DNA from: Zanthoxylum bungeanum
Taxonomy: Eukaryota; Streptophyta; Magnoliopsida; Sapindales; Rutaceae
Length of the DNA: 64,000 bases
Direction of reading: 5' to 3'
NCBI GenBank assembly: GCA_019454045.1
Contig: SKCR01023742.1
Span: 310,001-374,000 of the forward strand
Positions within the stretch are counted from its first letter, which is position 1. Each line of letters starts with the position of its first letter. A program made the translations under genes and the position numbers. Below are positions 9,561 to 20,301 of the stretch, piece by piece. Below the pieces are notes generated by a model that did not search any database, was not told where the DNA came from, and saw nothing but the letters and a program-made list of their open reading frames with translations.

Positions 9561-10990
9561 TAATTCAGTTTGAGCTATTTATTTGTCATATTATATGTCT
9601 GAGATTTATTTATATTCAAAATATAAATTCTGTTATTCACATCTAATGTGTTTATCTCAATATCATCTTTATAAAATGAAACACTTTAGTGTTCTAGAAT
9701 ATAAAGGTATATCCGCAACGGATTAAACCCTGATATAGAGATAATGTATCTAGTCAAACTAGTTGCATTTTACCAGTTTCCTAATTTAAGTACATACCCA
9801 AAGGGTAGTTCCTAAACTTAGGTATCTACGATTAAAACAGCGACTTTCGTCCCGTTTTCAATTCACAAATTAATCTCAACTGAAGTCGGTATCCTGCTTT
9901 TCAGCAGATTCTGCACACAAGTACATATTTATATACCACAACCAGTATCTAAAATCCAATTTTAATACTAGTAGCGAACATGTTTTATGACAAACATATT
10001 TGAAGTGGATTCTTACACCATCTTCAATTCCTTCATGTTTGCCTTGTCCATACGGCAGTCACGCTTCCGTGTCCCCGTTTGCCACAGTTTAGGTAGACAT
10101 TTTGGGATATGTCATTTGTCTTCCCAGAAGATTATAATGACTTTACCTTTGCCCTTTTCCATACCCCAGAAGCCTTTGGCCAAGCCTTGGCCTTCCGAAA
10201 TGTCGAAGTAAGGTGCGCCTTGCGCTTCTTGCCTTATTGCAAACTTTGGCTTTGACTCATTGAGTAAAGCCATTAACTCTCCAAGAGTTTACTATTGCAA
10301 TTTAGTACTTCAAAGATCTAAAATAGATCTATGAAGATCCTTTAATTTCATTATCATACTTTAAGGATCTAATCCTTAGTTCTCATTAAGAAATTAAGGA
10401 GTCTATTTGGCAAGCATAACAGATTAAGCACTAAAGTTATCATCACATGAATATTCCAAATATCATGTTCTACTATTTGCTTAACTCCAGGCTTAGGCCT
10501 AAGATGTTATTTTATCAAATAAAGTAACTTCTTAGTTTTCAGGACTATCCTGATTCATTATTCCCAATTTGAAAATTAAAGTCGTTTAAATACATTTTCA
10601 CCCAAGATTATGTTTTAAACACTAATCTTTCAATTATCTTGATTCTAATAGTCCAACTATTTAATTAGTGATTTTAGGTACTATTTATTATAATGATTAC
10701 TATAGTCCAACTATATAATCAACTATAATTTAATTGGTTAAATTCAATTATATTGATTACTATAATCCAATTATAAAATCAACTATAATTGAATTTATTA
10801 ATTCAAATATATTGATTACTATAATCCAATTATAAAATCAACTATAAATGAAATAGTTTGAATACGATCCAACTGTTTTAAAACAACAATTAAATATTAG
10901 TCCAACTAATATATTAATTTATTTGACGAAATATTTGAATGAGCACGTATGGAAAGTAACTAAACGAATATTGCAAATTTAATACTTGCC
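9561..10990 (-). pseudogene. R1a gag C-terminus/protease spacer remnant
   Basis: Colinear with the gag end of the other R1 copies. Near 10045..10250 the minus strand encodes a degraded basic GKGK stretch and a GH..KC..K knuckle-like segment, clearest in R1c at 24741..25046. From there to about 10990 the sequence is AT-rich and broken, consistent with decayed gag. The plus-strand frame 9987..10211 is a shadow of this region. Confidence 0.62.
10650..10900. repeat. AT-rich tandem repeat, unit about 59 bp (R1a)
   Basis: About four degenerate units containing ATTGATTACTATAATCCAAT followed by TATAAAATCAACTATAA. The two best-preserved neighbouring units are spaced about 59 bp apart. The same repeat with fewer units lies in R1d, R1c and R1e between leader and gag. 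Confidence 0.75.
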
Positions 10991-11614
10991 TCCCATTATT
11001 TTTCGGCGAGCCTCTAACCCTCTGTGGAGTACTCGGGAAACCTTATTTCCTAGTGGGCTAGGATCCCATTAAATAGCACACAATCTTGACTTTGGCCAAC
11101 AAACTGTATGATAATTAACTAGGTAGATCTCTAAGATCAATTGGAACCAATCCAATTCCTAGATCCAGTAGGTGGACATCCAAGTCCGAAACATATATCT
11201 TATATATGACAATATATCCAATATATTGCCTAACCTTTTTCCTCTGAATCAACTAAGCCTTGGCTTTGGCACAACAAACTTAGTGATCCCAGTTAAGCGG
11301 AACCCATTGACCTTGGAAAGCTTCGTAATCAATGTCGATGAACAAGAAGTGATCTTGACTTTGGCCAACAAATCAAAACTTGGACAAGACACCAATATGG
11401 AACAAAGCCTTCATGATTCAAACACATCCTCGACGGACAAAGGTCTTGACTTTGGTCAACAAACCAATGCCATTCTTGGATCTTGAGTAAGAATCACTCA
11501 ATGGAAGGAAAAACGCTTAATATGATGTTGAGGGTTTTTCGCGTGCAAATTGGCAACCAATTAATTATATTTTTTAAGGTCATATCATCACACACCCTTA
11601 AACATGCATTCCAA
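10991..11614 (-). other. R1a leader remnant with antisense open frame
   Basis: 5' untranslated leader of R1a (minus strand), cut off at about 11614. It holds three copies of a motif reading CTTGACTTTGGCCAACAAA or close to it (11084, 11353, 11444). An open frame on the opposite strand (plus, 11172..11486, 104 codons) has counterparts in R1c (25870..26142) and R1d (16126..16332, minus there). Most differences between the R1a and R1c versions change the amino acid, so I see no sign of protein-level constraint and do not call it a gene. Confidence 0.65.
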
Positions 11615-12123
11615 AGTATATTGATTGTCGCAAGTATTAGCGGTGCAAGTCTCAGGTTAAGACCAAATACACCTACCCTGATTTCGGACATCCATAGACA
11701 CATAGTCATACTACCAATGGAATTCCGAGGAGGTCTATCCAGAACGAAGCTGTTTCCCATACCATCGCTAAAACACAACCTCCTATTTCACTTGCATGAG
11801 TATCCTATACACAAATATATGAGAACTATACAGTAGTGCCCTCACAACACGCACAAGTGTAATACTAGTCTTTTACGCATTTATCGATGTCCAATCTCGA
11901 TAATACTCTGACTAGGGATATATGATGATTTATCCTTCGTTGACTGATATTGTCTCATATCATTCTCAATCCAGGAATAAATCATAGGGACCTCCATCAT
12001 TATATATCTTGGTGATCTAATCACAAATGATAAGAGATCAATCTTCTTTTTCACATAGTTAATTTGTACAACAAAACCATGATCTGTACAAATAGTGACG
12101 CTATGGGTCATAATTGTCCAACA
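11615..12123 (-). repeat. Truncated LTR shared by R1a (5' side) and R1c (3' side)
   Basis: About 509 bp of the U3-proximal part of an R1 LTR, minus orientation, ending ...TTGTCCAACA at 12123. On its left it joins the R1a leader abruptly: leader CATGCATTC runs into CAAAGTATATTGATTG of the LTR, with a short CAAA/TAAA-like overlap at the join. On its right is the PPT of R1c. The U5-side 1.5 kb of the LTR and about 1.4 kb of leader are missing, consistent with a deletion across a shared LTR. Confidence 0.85.
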
Positions 12124-12478
12124 ATCTCCCACTTGGCCTATAGCCAATCACTCGAGTGTCTGACACCCGAACTATGTACGGTTGGCTCAAACTGCTGAGA
12201 AATGCTTTCCTTAGCGGATTTACATGATTATCATCTGATGCGATTTATTCGATCATCACATCGTCACGATGTATGATCCGAACGAATCAAATGAATATCG
12301 AAGTATATATCTGGATCATTGATGAGACCGTTAATTCTTTAGCATGTGCTGAAGCCTAGCTCAGCTGTTAACAGAACTATATCTAATCTAATTAGATTTG
12401 TTATCGACCGATAAGGCTTCTATTGCTGACTCAGCTGCAGCAATAACCCGCATTTGTTGTTTATTTGGTAATAGTATC
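12124..12478 (-). pseudogene. R1c PPT and RNase H remnant, left of R1d
   Basis: Minus strand. 12124..12138 is the polypurine tract (reverse complement of ATCTCCCACTTGGCC). The rest is the C-terminal RNase H region; an alanine-rich EAA...EAI-like segment is encoded near 12410..12460. The region breaks at GTATC (12474..12478), where R1d inserted, and resumes at 22384. Confidence 0.78.
12474..12478. repeat. Target-site duplication GTATC, left of R1d
   Basis: GTATC precedes the 5' LTR and recurs at 22379..22383. Joining the flanks gives ...GGTAATAGTATCTTGC, matching the uninterrupted R1a copy near 2035 and R1b/R1e RNase H. Confidence 0.95.
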
Positions 12479-13529
12479 TGTTGGACAATTATGACCCATA
12501 GCGTCACTATTTGTACAGATCATGGTGTTGTACAAATTAACTATGTGACAAAGGAGATTGCACTCTTATCATTTGTGATTAGATCACCTAGATGTATAAA
12601 TGATGAGAGGTCCCTATGATTTTTTCCTAGACTGAGAATGATATGAGATAGTATCAGTCCACGAAGGATAAATCATTGAATATCCCTAGTCAGAGTATTA
12701 TCAAGATTGGACATCGATAAATACCTAAAAGACTAGTAATACACTTGTGCGCGTTGTGAGGGCACAACGTCATAGTTATAATATATTTGGGTATAGGATA
12801 CTCATACAAGTTTAATAGGAGGTTGTGTTTTACCGATGGTATGGGAAACAGCTTCGCTCTGGATAGACCCCATCGGAATTCCATTGGTAGTATGACTATG
12901 TGTCTATGGAAGTCTGAAATCAGGGTAGGTGTATTTGGTCTTAACCTGAGACTTGCACCGCTAATACTTGCGACAATCAATATACTTTGGTTGAGGTCGT
13001 CCAGGGCTTAAACAGGTTCTGTGTACGCCAATGCTGGGTATATTGAGAATCGTAGTGTGTTGGGTGTGATGTCAAGACGGAAGTGTCACTCCACTCATAT
13101 GGAGATGATGGTCATGTAGGATACGGTACTAGCACTCTTAAATGCTGCAGCTATCAGGATATTATGACTAGGTCATGTTTATCCGATTATAGAGACTAGT
13201 CACCAGACATCCGACATGTGCTTCGTACGGGGCAGACACAATTCCAGCCTCAGGCCTAGCACGTGATCATCCGATACTGGACAGAAATATGCAATACTAC
13301 GTATACTACGCCTGATATAGATCCTTTATTTCTGTAAGGATGTTTCCGGAGAATTGGGTAGGCATGGCGCTTTGCTAGAGGCCAACCTTGTCTTGTAAAT
13401 CGGTATAAACGTAGTACGAGGTACTTACGTGTTCGGATAGTCCAACGACCGAATTTACTACCAACATATACGGGGATCTCATGGGTCGCTTCCCAAAGAT
13501 TCACCGATGACGTATAACTCGCACTCTAA

Positions 13530-13840
13530 ATAATATGGGATTAATTAGAAGAGAGAGAAAATTAATCTGGATTAATAGCGGAGATATTTTATCTGGGATA
13601 AAATATCAATTAAATAGAGATAACGATTAATCTAGAATTAATCGATTAATTAATATATTTGATATATTAAACGAAATTGGATTTCGACGTGGAATTAAAA
13701 TTAGATTTTAATTCGGGCGAATGAATTAATTTAGAATTAATTCGTTAGCGACATGAATAGTAATTATGCTAGGCATGATTATTTAATTAAATTAGATTTA
13801 ATTACGTCGCAACGGAAAGTTTGTTAATTTGGAATTAGCG
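13530..13840. repeat. Inverted-repeat array (R1d 5' LTR)
   Basis: Includes 13583..13607 (arms GATATTTTATC and GATAAAATATC, spacer TGG), a unit with arms of 10 and spacer TAG in the GAATTAAAAT region, ATGC-TAG-GCAT at 13766..13776 and 13784..13804 (arms 9, spacer TAG). Compared with R1b, the ATGC/GCAT unit is CGC/GCG: one base pair has changed on both sides together. Confidence 0.85.
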
Positions 13841-13901
13841 AACTCGAGCCCGAGATTATTTGCGAGCGCATTCGCATTTCAAATTCGAGTGCGGCACGCA
13901 A

Positions 13902-13949
13902 GTCAAATCAAGCGTCAAATCACTTGTCGCATCTAGCGTCACATCATTC
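13902..13949 (+). promoter_or_regulatory. Twofold 24-bp U3 repeat (R1d 5' LTR)
   Basis: Units GTCAAATCAAGCGTCAAATC and GTCGCATCTAGCGTCACATC with their tails, in tandem. They carry TGACG/TTGAC cores on the opposite strand and lie about 160 bp upstream of the TATA-like box. The 3' LTR copy starts at 21737. Confidence 0.5.
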
Positions 13950-14109
13950 GTCAATCAAGTGATGGATGTCTTTCACTTTGAGTGATTGACACAAGTCACT
14001 ATTCATGATTGATGGAAGTGATGTGAGTGGTTGGTGCCATTTATGGCTTTAATGGTTTGCTTTTTCAAAGCCAAATTCATGTGAAATGAATTTGAAATAC
14101 AAATTAGTG

Positions 14110-14115
14110 TATAAG
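14110..14115 (+). promoter_or_regulatory. TATA-like box in R1d 5' LTR
   Basis: TATAAG within GTGTATAAGATAC, followed by a CT-rich stretch. The 3' LTR has the same element at 21945..21950. It is the likely start of the R region. Confidence 0.45.
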
Positions 14116-14534
14116 ATACACAAATTTCACAAACCAAACACAACTCTCTCTTCCTCTCATCTCTCTCCATTCACACCCAAGGGGCCAAAATAAACCTTCT
14201 GGTTTGCTGTGAAATGCTGTGAGCAGTGGGAAGCATAGAGTGGGATTTTGTGGCAAAATCTCAAGTGCTAGCACACTTACGAGACATGTGAAGGTGATAG
14301 GGAAGTCTACCCATGAGCCGGGAACCATTCGACGAAGCTTGGAGCTTGACAAAGGACCAAAACAGTGAGCACTTCACTGCCACTGTCGAACCAGTGAAGA
14401 TGGGTAGAAATTTCGTTTTTGTTGTCTCCGCGTCGCTCAACCGATCGATGTTAGTATTCCGCAACTTCTTCGATTTTTATTCGCACTTGATTCATGCTTA
14501 TTATTGATCTTGGGACCTTAATAGAAACCAACAA

Positions 14535-14547
14535 TGGCATCTAGAGC
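14535..14547 (+). other. Primer binding site of R1d
   Basis: TGGCATCTAGAGC, one base after the LTR end. It resembles the initiator-methionine tRNA complement TGGTATCAGAGC used by plant copia elements, but has a C for T at position 4 and an extra base. R1c has TGGTATCTATGAGC at the same place. Confidence 0.7.
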
Positions 14548-16600
14548 AAGGTTTGAGCATGAAAAAGTTTAGGGCTTAAAATTTGGGTAATTTGTATTTG
14601 AGCATGATTTGAATAATTGGATGTTTGAGTATGCTTAATACATGTTGAATTGAAGTTTGATTGGATTAATTTCAAGAAAATTGATTTGGAATAATTTTCC
14701 CCAAATTTTCTATGTTGGCCAAATGTAGAGTTGCCCTATTAGTCTTGGATTTTTTTGATTTTTGATTCATTGGATTAGTTAGAATCATTCGGGTATGTGA
14801 TTTAATGTCGATTGTGGAATTAATTGGATTGAATTCGAATAGGACACAAATCCCCTCCCTTGGCCGAGACTTTGAGCATGTAATTGGGTTTGATTTTAAT
14901 CAAAATTGTGTTGGACATGTGATGATGAAAATGAGCATGATTAATTGTGTATATTGATATTTTAGAAATGTTAATTTGGGTAATTAATCATGTTATACAC
15001 TTTGGTACTTAAATTGGGAAAATTGGATTTTTGGAATTTAATTATTTGGGCCTTAAAATTGGATTTGGGCTTTAATGTTGTAAATGGGCTTATTGGGCTT
15101 TGTTGTACAAAGTTGGGTTTAGGCAAAATTGGTTGGATCCAATTAGGCCCAAAACCTCCTCCATAAAGCCCAAATGCGACTTAATGGACCTTTAAAGTTT
15201 AATTGGGCCTAATGGGCCAAGATTGATTTCTGGGCTTATGGGGTAACTCCCGGATTGGATTTTGGTTATTCGGTTTGACCCGAGTTGACCAAAAGTCCAC
15301 GCCCTAATAAATTAATTAAAAGCTCATTAGACTTTAATTAAATTGACGTTGGACGTTAATCGGGCTTTGAGACCCGTAACGATTAAATTTGGAATTTAAG
15401 TCGTATAGGTTCGTTAATAAAGTGTAATATTTAATTTGGAATTAATTAGTGGATTAGAATTAAATACATATTAAATTGGATTTATTTATGTAGTTTAATT
15501 TAATTCAAGAATTCGTACTTTGAGTACTTATTCGCAAAACGAGTTTGACTCGAGCAAAATCAAATCGTTGTTTGAACATTGGATGGTCACTAATTATCAG
15601 ATTAATTAATTTGATTAGATTGATTGATAACATGCTTGTGTGAATACATGGTTGCGACGCATGAATAATGTATATCGGATGGATATTAGATGGGTGGGAC
15701 AATTTTAGAAATTGTTGTAATAAATTTGATTTATTAATTGGACCTGCGTGTCCAGCCTTATTACCTCTCTATTCTTTGTATTCTCTCTCACCTATTCCCC
15801 TCAATGAAAATGAGGTTTCTTTAGAAGTGTAGTGTAACAGGTAGAAGAAATATTTGTGCTAGCGGGGGGAGAAAAAATGGAGAGATTTGATCTAGGATCA
15901 ATGTGTAAAGTATCCATCCGCATATCATTATTATTTTATTTATAACGCGCTTTATTATGTGTTTAGAATGCATGTTTAAGGGTGTATGATGATGAGACCT
16001 TAACAAAGATAATAAATTGGTTGCCAATTTGCACTCGAAAAACCCTCGGCAAAATTAAGCGTTTTTCCTTCCATTGAGTGATTCTCACTCAAGATCCGAG
16101 ACTGGCATTGGCTTGTTGGCCAAAGTCAAGGCCTTTGTCCTTCGAGGATGTGTTTTGAATCACGAGAGCTTTGTTCCATGTCAGTGTTTTGTCCAAGTTG
16201 TGGTTTGTTGGCCAAAATCAATACCACTTCTTGTCCATCGACATTGATTACGAAGCTTTCCATGGTCAATGGGTCGCGCTTAACTGGGATCACTAAGTTT
16301 GTTGTGCCAAAGCCAAGGCTTAGTTGATTCAAAGGAAAAAGGTTAGGTAATGCATTGGATGTATTGGCATATATAAGATATATCTTTCGGACTTGGATGT
16401 CCCCCTACCGGATCTAGGAATTAGATTGGATCCAATCGATCTTAGAGATCTACCTAGTTAATTATCATACAATTTGTTGGCCAAAGTCAAGATTGTGTGA
16501 CATTTAACGGGATCCTAGCCCACTAGGAAACGCGGTTTCCCGAGTACTCAACAGAGGTTTTGAGGCTCACCGAAAAATAGTGGGAGGCAAGAATTGAATT
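14548..16600 (+). other. R1d untranslated leader
   Basis: About 2 kb between PBS and gag with no plus-strand coding. It contains further inverted repeats with the LTR grammar (15383..15399, arms 7, spacer TGG; 15431..15445, arms 6, TGG) and a GGAAAC-GCG-GTTTCC hairpin at 16526..16540. It ends with AAAAATAGTGGGAGGCA at 16573..16589, a motif also found in the unrelated-looking R2 leader. The minus-strand open frame 16126..16332 is the counterpart of the antisense frames in R1a and R1c and is frameshifted near its end. Confidence 0.75.
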
Positions 16601-16679
16601 TGCAATACTCGTTCAATTACTCGCCATACGCGCTCAATCACAAACATCATTCGTCAAAGAAATTAAATGTTAGTTGGAC

Positions 16680-16880
16680 TAATATTTAAATATTGTTTTA
16701 ATAAATAGTTGGACTATATTCAAACAATTCATTTATAGTTGATTTTATAATTGGATTATAGTAATCAATATAATTGATTTAATCTATTAAATTATAGTTG
16801 ATTAAATAGTTGGACTATTGTAATCATTATAATAATTGTACCTAAATCGTTGATTAAATAGTTGGACTATTAGAATCAAG
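16680..16880. repeat. AT-rich tandem repeat (R1d)
   Basis: About three degenerate units around TAGTTGGACTATTGTAATCA, the reverse complement of the repeat in R1a. Copy number differs between R1 elements. Confidence 0.7.
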
Positions 16881-17640
16881 ATAAAAGTGAAAGATTGACA
16901 TTTAAAACATAATCCTAGGGAAAATGTATTTAAGTGGTTTTAATTTTCAAATTGGGAATAAATTTCAGGATGGTCCTGGAAAAATAATAAGTTACTTTAT
17001 TGGATAAAATAACATATTAAGCCTAAGCCCGGAGTTAAGCAAATAGAGAGCATAATCTTTGGAAGATTTATGTAATGATAACTTTAGTGCTTAATCCATT
17101 AAGCTTGTCCGCAGTAGACTCCTTAATTTCTGAATCAGAACTAAGGATTAGATCCTTAAAGTATGATAAGGAAATTGAAGGATCTTCATAAATCTATGCT
17201 TAGATTTTAGAAGTACTAAATTGCAATAAATAATTCTTAGAGAGTTAATGACTATTCTCAAGGAGACAAAGTCAAAGTTTGCAATAAGGCAAGTAGCGCA
17301 AGGCGCACCTTACTTCGATATTCTAGAAACCCGAGGCTTGGCCAAAGGCCACTGGAATGTGAAAAAGGGCAAAGGCAAAAATCATTATAGTCTTCTAGGA
17401 AGATAAAGGACATATCCTAAAATGTCTGCTTAAATTGTGGCAAACAGGATCGCGGAAGCGTGACTGCCATTTGGACAAAGTAGACATGATGGAATTGAAG
17501 AACGAGCAAGGCTCTGACTTCAAATATGATTGTCATAAATATGTTCATGACTAGTATTGAAATTAGATTTTAAATACTTAGTGTGATATATAATTATATA
17601 TTGATGTTCAGAATCTGTTTTGAACAGGATACTGACTTCA
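16881..17640 (+). pseudogene. R1d gag remnant with degraded zinc knuckle
   Basis: The C-terminal part of gag is recognisable from about 17240: ELMTILKE, a QGAPYFDILETRGLAKG stretch and GKGK, followed by a broken CCHC-like knuckle near 17400..17450. Upstream the sequence is too decayed to read. Stops and frameshifts interrupt it throughout. The clearest version of the same segment is in R1c at 24741..25046. Confidence 0.65.
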
Positions 17641-17969
17641 ATTGAGATTTAATCTGCGAATTGGAAACGGGACGAAAGTCGCTGTTTTTAATCGTAGATA
17701 CCTAAGTTTAGGAACTACCCTCAGGTGTGTACCAAATTAGGAACTGTTATAATGTAACTAGTTTGACTAGAAACATTATCTCTATATCAGTGTTAAACCC
17801 GCTGCGGGTGAACCTTTATATTCTAGAACACTAAAGTGTTTCATTATATAAAGATGATATTGAGATAAACACATTAGATGTGAATAGTAGAATTTATATT
17901 TTGAATATAAATAAATCTCAAATATAACATGACAACAATAGCTCAACTGATTTGATCAGATGAAATTTA

Positions 17970-20285
17970 TGTGGCATTATTGTCTGGGACACAATTAAAC
18001 AAGACTCGTATATCCACACTTTCGAAGAGTGGGTACTAGGACTAATTTGATTCCAATCAAATAAAGTCTACGAATCTAGTTTATGGGCAAAATGCCTAAA
18101 ACACTTTACTACTTGGTAAAAGTGCAAATGCCACCAATCTGTTAGCCCTAATTCATAATGAAGCAAGTGGGCCCATGTCTAGCTAGGCTAGATGTGGATA
18201 TGAATATTTCGTGACCTTTACGGATGTGGCATCGCGTTATGGTTATGTGTTTCTTTGAACACAAATCGGAAACTTTTAAATTTTCGACACGAAATAGACA
18301 AACAGATCGCCTAAAGTATTATACTGTCATAGTAAGACCGTAATGAAAATACTTAAGCAATAAGTTTCTAATATACTTGAAAGAGTAAAGTATTCTTTCA
18401 AATGAGGACTCCTCCCGGAACACGTCATTTGACGGTGTGTCCGAACTGAGTAACTGAATTTTGTTGGACATGATAAGGTTAATCATGAGTCGCTCTGAGC
18501 TACCATTTCCTTCAAACGGATAAGCATTAACAGTGCAAGAACTTATTTTGAATAAGGTTCCATTAAAATCTGTTTGACAGATTTCATATTAGATATGTAC
18601 AAAAGAAACCGGGTTTCTCATTCCTGATAATTTGGGTATGCTAGGCATATGTTTGGATGATACCAAACTAAACCCAAATTGGATAAGTGTCCAATTGTAG
18701 GTTATCCTAGGGATACCAAAGTATAGTACTTATACAACTCACAAGAGAACAATTAGATTGTTGCTCACCATACAGATTTCCTAAGAGGAATACCGATATG
18801 CAGTGGTAAGTGGGAGGATAGTAAAACTCGATGAAAATCGGAGTAATACTACTCAAGGCCCCGATCCTAATGGAACATAAATAGTTCATCAAGGATGAAA
18901 CTACACCATTAATCTTCGAATACACAAGAACCGCATAGATCGGAGAGAGTCAGAAAACAACCTGGGTATTGGGTTTTTGATCTCACCTCGTAAAGATGTC
19001 AATCTTTTGAGGTATACCAACTGACTATGTATGAGGAAGTGATACAAGGTATCGACTCCCTATTATGACAAAGTGTCATGAGTCCAAAATGGATTCCATG
19101 TATACCAACTATGTTTAGACACTAGTTGATTTACCGCAAGGCATTGTGCCTATTGGTACTTATAAGTCTTCAAGGAAGACATACATGGATGGCAACATAC
19201 CAACGTATAAAGCTAGGCTTTTAGCGGAAAGGTATCGTTATCAACATTTTGTTGATTACGATTCAACCTTTTACATGTTGCCACGGTAAATCCATTTGGA
19301 TAATGCTTGCTAACGCTGCATGTTTCATTTATGAAATATGACAGCTTAACGGGAAAATCGCTTTCCTGAAAAGGAAACCTTTTGGAGGATGTTTACAACA
19401 TCCTGGCGGTTTTATCGTATCATAACTAGTAAACAAGGTTTGCGGGTTATTCGATCCATGTTTGGATTGAAGCAAGCATAGGTTCTTAGAATTATCGTTT
19501 TGATGTAATCATAATAGTGTATGATTTAATTCAAAATGAAAAGATTCTTGTGTATATGACAGTGGTTGTCCTATAAAATAATGATAATATGTCATTTTTT
19601 GAAATGATATTCCCAAAATAACTATCGGCGAAAGCTTGGCTTTCGAAAACCCTCCGAGAAATTGTACATTGAAAAATGTACGTGACCTGGTGTCTCATAC
19701 GCTTTGAGCATATAGAGTCACAAACAGGCCAATCCAAGTGATAGTCACTGGATTGATGTTAAGAACATCTGTTAGTATCTTAGAGAACTAATGATGTTGT
19801 CTTAGTCTATGGAGAAGGAGAACTTGAAGTGACTGGGATCACTACCTACTGCAAGTTTCCTAAACCGATAAAACGACTATAAGTCGCAAACGGTACTATA
19901 CAGTTTGAATAACGATAGAGTGAGCTGGAAATCTTCCAAGCAAGATACTGTTACCGAATAAACAACAAATGCGGGTTATTGCTGCAACTGAGGCGGCAAT
20001 AGAAGCCATTTGGGTCGATAACAAAATCTAATTAGATTAGGAATAGTTATGTTAGCAGCTGAGCTAGGCGTCAGCACAGGCTAAAGAATTAATGGTCTCA
20101 TCAACGATCCAAATATATACTTCGATATTCATCTGATTCGTTCGGATCATACATCGTGGCGATGTGATGATCGATAAATCGTATCAGATGATAATCAATG
20201 CAAATCCGCTGACGAAAGCATTTCTCAGTAATTTGAGCCAACCGTATATAGTTTTCGGGTGTCAATCACTCGAGTGACTGGCTAT
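17970..20285 (+). pseudogene. R1d pol remnant: integrase, RT, RNase H
   Basis: Decayed copia pol. The integrase core is very clear at 18199..18258, YEYFVTFTDVASRYGYVFL followed by a stop. A TPPGT motif follows near 18390, and VGYPRDTK near 18690. RT is seen from EMDSMY-like sequence near 19090, TYKARLLAERY near 19200 and RSMFGLKQA at 19452..19478. RNase H shows EAAIEAIWV near 19995, a degraded AQAKE near 20080, RGDV near 20160 and NPLTKAF near 20205. Several frameshifts separate these motifs and no domain is intact. Integrase-before-RT order identifies it as copia, not gypsy. Confidence 0.9.
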
Positions 20286-20301
20286 AGGCCAAGTGGGAGA
20301 T
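20286..20301 (+). other. Polypurine tract of R1d
   Basis: AGGCCAAGTGGGAGAT abutting the 3' LTR start TGTTGGACA at 20302. Confidence 0.88.

Larger units (their letters stand above)
12479..14533 (+). repeat. R1d 5' LTR (2055 bp)
   Basis: Starts TGTTGGACAATTATG and ends AGAAACCAACA, immediately before the PBS. It contains the 24-bp repeats at 13902..13949, a TATA-like box at 14110..14115 and the inverted-repeat array (about 13530..13840). Open frames such as 12787..13011 are inside the LTR and recur in every copy; they are not host genes. Confidence 0.96.

Noticed and set aside
10650..10900. CRISPR-like array
   Set aside because: The units are degenerate AT-rich tandem repeats without spacers, in a plant retroelement.
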